A stretch of DNA of 5,411 nt from Verrucomicrobiales bacterium (GTDB lineage Bacteria > Verrucomicrobiota > Verrucomicrobiia > Verrucomicrobiales > Verrucomicrobiaceae), in the NCBI GenBank assembly GCA_003506995.1, contig DNXB01000450.1:226-5636 (forward strand). The letters are read 5' to 3'. The first letter of the stretch is position 1, and each line of letters opens with the position of its first letter. Made by a program: the position numbers and the translations under genes. A model generated the notes under the pieces. The model was given only the letters and a program-made list of their open reading frames with translations, was not told the DNA's origin and did not search any database. Shown here one piece after another: positions 4,680 to 5,411 of the stretch.

Positions 4680-4888
4680 AACGGCTCGCCGAGCTGTTTG
4701 ACGCTGCCGAAAATGCCCTGGTGCCCGACGCTCCCGAAGCGAAGGCCGCCCAAGTGGCGTTCGACAACGAGGTGCAGGCTCTCTACGACGGCAAAGTCGC
4801 CGCGCACCCGCAATTTTCCTCCGTGGCACAGCCCTTTTTCAGAGCCAAGATTCGCACCCTGTGCCGTCAATACTTGCGCAAGAACTGA
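4631..4888 (+). CDS. Hypothetical small helical protein overlapping the upstream gene
   Basis: An 85-residue protein with an acidic, disordered-looking N-terminus (MPDDADAGG). It continues with helices at about 12-29 (SLADLKRLAELFDAAENA), 36-57 and 63-83, ending in a basic tail (RAKIRTLCRQYLRKN). The basic C-terminal helix could bind nucleic acid or a partner, but this is speculation. It overlaps the end of the preceding gene by 49 bases in another frame and has a good internal Shine-Dalgarno at 4618-4625, so the two proteins are probably made together by coupled translation. No alternative ATG or GTG lies in the first 15 codons. No family is recognised; no terminator is obvious downstream before the repeat at 4957. 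Confidence 0.7.
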   Translation: MPDDADAGGLVSLADLKRLAELFDAAENALVPDAPEAKAAQVAFDNEVQALYDGKVAAHPQFSSVAQPFFRAKIRTLCRQYLRKN

Positions 4889-4956
4889 ATGGGCAGGCAA
4901 GCAGCGCAAGATGGCTGTTCACAGAGCATGAAGCACGTTCACCCTCGCTACCACCC

Positions 4957-5182
4957 ACGCACCCCGCCGGAGCACGAACCGCAACGCGGTTCCGTCATCC
5001 GAACGTCCCTGCGGCACCGCATCGCCCATGACGGGATCGCGTGGCGGTCCGGGAACGTGATGGGGGCGGTGGGACACGCGAATCCCGAGGGAGCGCTCGC
5101 CAAGGCTCGGCACCCTTGGGCTGCATGCCGGAACCGCGTTGCGGTTCCACCTTCCATGAGGCGCGTCCCAGATCTGATTCGG
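4957..5182. repeat. Mosaic intergenic repeat, module 2, copy C (226 bp)
   Basis: A direct repeat of 3146-3374 with scattered substitutions and a few short indels. Dyads GAACCGCAACGCGGTTCC (4976-4993) and GGAACCGCGTTGCGGTTCC (5130-5148) mark the two ends in inverted orientation. In this copy both dyads are nearly perfect, whereas copy B has single mismatches. It is preceded by the CCACCCACGCAC linker but no module 1, showing that the modules combine independently. Open frames through it are low-complexity and not considered genes. Confidence 0.85.
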
Positions 5183-5187
5183 CCAAG

Positions 5188-5331
5188 GTGTTTGTCCTTG
5201 GATGCGACCCTGATGGCGGAGTCCTCCCGCGTGTCGAGAGCCTCCCATGTCCCGATTGCGGAGCCGTGTTTGAAGCGCACGCGCCTGATGCTCACGAACT
5301 CAGGTATACCTCGCGACATCAGCTTTTGTGA
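5188..5331 (+). CDS. Possible short zinc-ribbon-like gene remnant
   Basis: From a GTG at 5188, directly after module 2, a 47-residue frame reads VFVLGCDPDGGVLPRVESL then PCPDCGAVFEAHAPDAHELRY and stops at 5331. The CPDC pair (with an upstream Cys at about residue 6 and His residues downstream) resembles half of a zinc ribbon, and composition is more protein-like than in the neighbouring repeat. No ribosome binding site except AAGG just before the GTG. It could be a genuine tiny gene, the 3' remnant of a gene displaced by the repeat, or chance. Confidence 0.25.
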   Translation: MFVLGCDPDGGVLPRVESLPCPDCGAVFEAHAPDAHELRYTSRHQLL

Positions 5332-5348
5332 AAATCCGGTTGGCCCCG

Positions 5349-5411
5349 CAGATTCAGAAAACCCGCAGATTGCCTGAGTCAGAAAAGAAATCTGCGGGTT
5401 TTCTGAATCTG
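5349..5411. repeat. Perfect 23-bp inverted repeat at the right edge
   Basis: The 23 bases at 5349-5371 (starting CAGATTCAGAAAACCCGC) are the exact reverse complement of 5389-5411, with a 17-base spacer GCCTGAGTCAGAAAAGA. It may extend past the window edge. Its composition is AT-richer than the surroundings. The run GGGTTTTCTG lies inside the stem, so it does not look like a classical intrinsic terminator; a mobile-element end, a palindromic repeat or a strong RNA hairpin are all possible. Confidence 0.75.

Overview
The window is GC-rich bacterial DNA from an accessory, repeat-laden region. No marker gene fixes the organism. The gene style (small divergent hypothetical genes, a truncated HNH nuclease with a small partner, abundant mosaic palindromic repeats) reminds me of Verrucomicrobiota or Planctomycetota. 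That is an impression from memory, not something demonstrated here.

Layout, left to right. (1) 1-378, minus: the start of a low-complexity protein built from 14- and 7-residue repeats, running off the left edge. (2) 388-495: a mosaic intergenic repeat (module 1) with a strong hairpin. (3) 457-1101, minus: a 71-residue partner-like protein followed by an HNH endonuclease whose C-terminus has been replaced by module 1 sequence; a 59-bp palindrome inside a perfect 13-bp inverted repeat separates the two genes. (4) About 1299-2937: an IS110-family insertion sequence with one intact DEDD/serine transposase and a long structured 3' non-coding region. (5) 2934-3003: a REP-like palindrome directly abutting the right end of the IS. 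(6) 3018-3374: module 1 joined to a 230-bp module 2. (7) 3492-4085, minus: a secreted protein of unknown function, divergent from a translationally overlapping pair of small helical proteins (4254-4679 and 4631-4888, plus). (8) 4957-5182: a second copy of module 2 in the same orientation. (9) 5188-5331: a short possible zinc-ribbon-like remnant. (10) 5349-5411: a perfect 23-bp inverted repeat ending at the window edge.

The most interesting system is the IS. Its 3' non-coding region can fold into two successive stem-loop domains (2638-2715 and 2714-2813), as expected of an IS110/IS1111 bridge RNA (seekRNA). The loop of the first domain contains 12 nt perfectly complementary to the DNA at the right junction (2934-2945), which is also one arm of the REP-like palindrome. 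The second domain contains 8 nt identical to the right junction (2930-2937). The two matches overlap in CAGG, where a shared recombination core would be expected. I read this as an RNA-guided transposase caught in its target, a palindromic intergenic repeat.

The three genes at 3492-4888 lie between direct copies of module 2, and two identical-spacing ATGC-N3-GCAT dyads sit in their divergent promoter region, suggesting a small self-contained regulated module. Their function is not recognisable from sequence alone.
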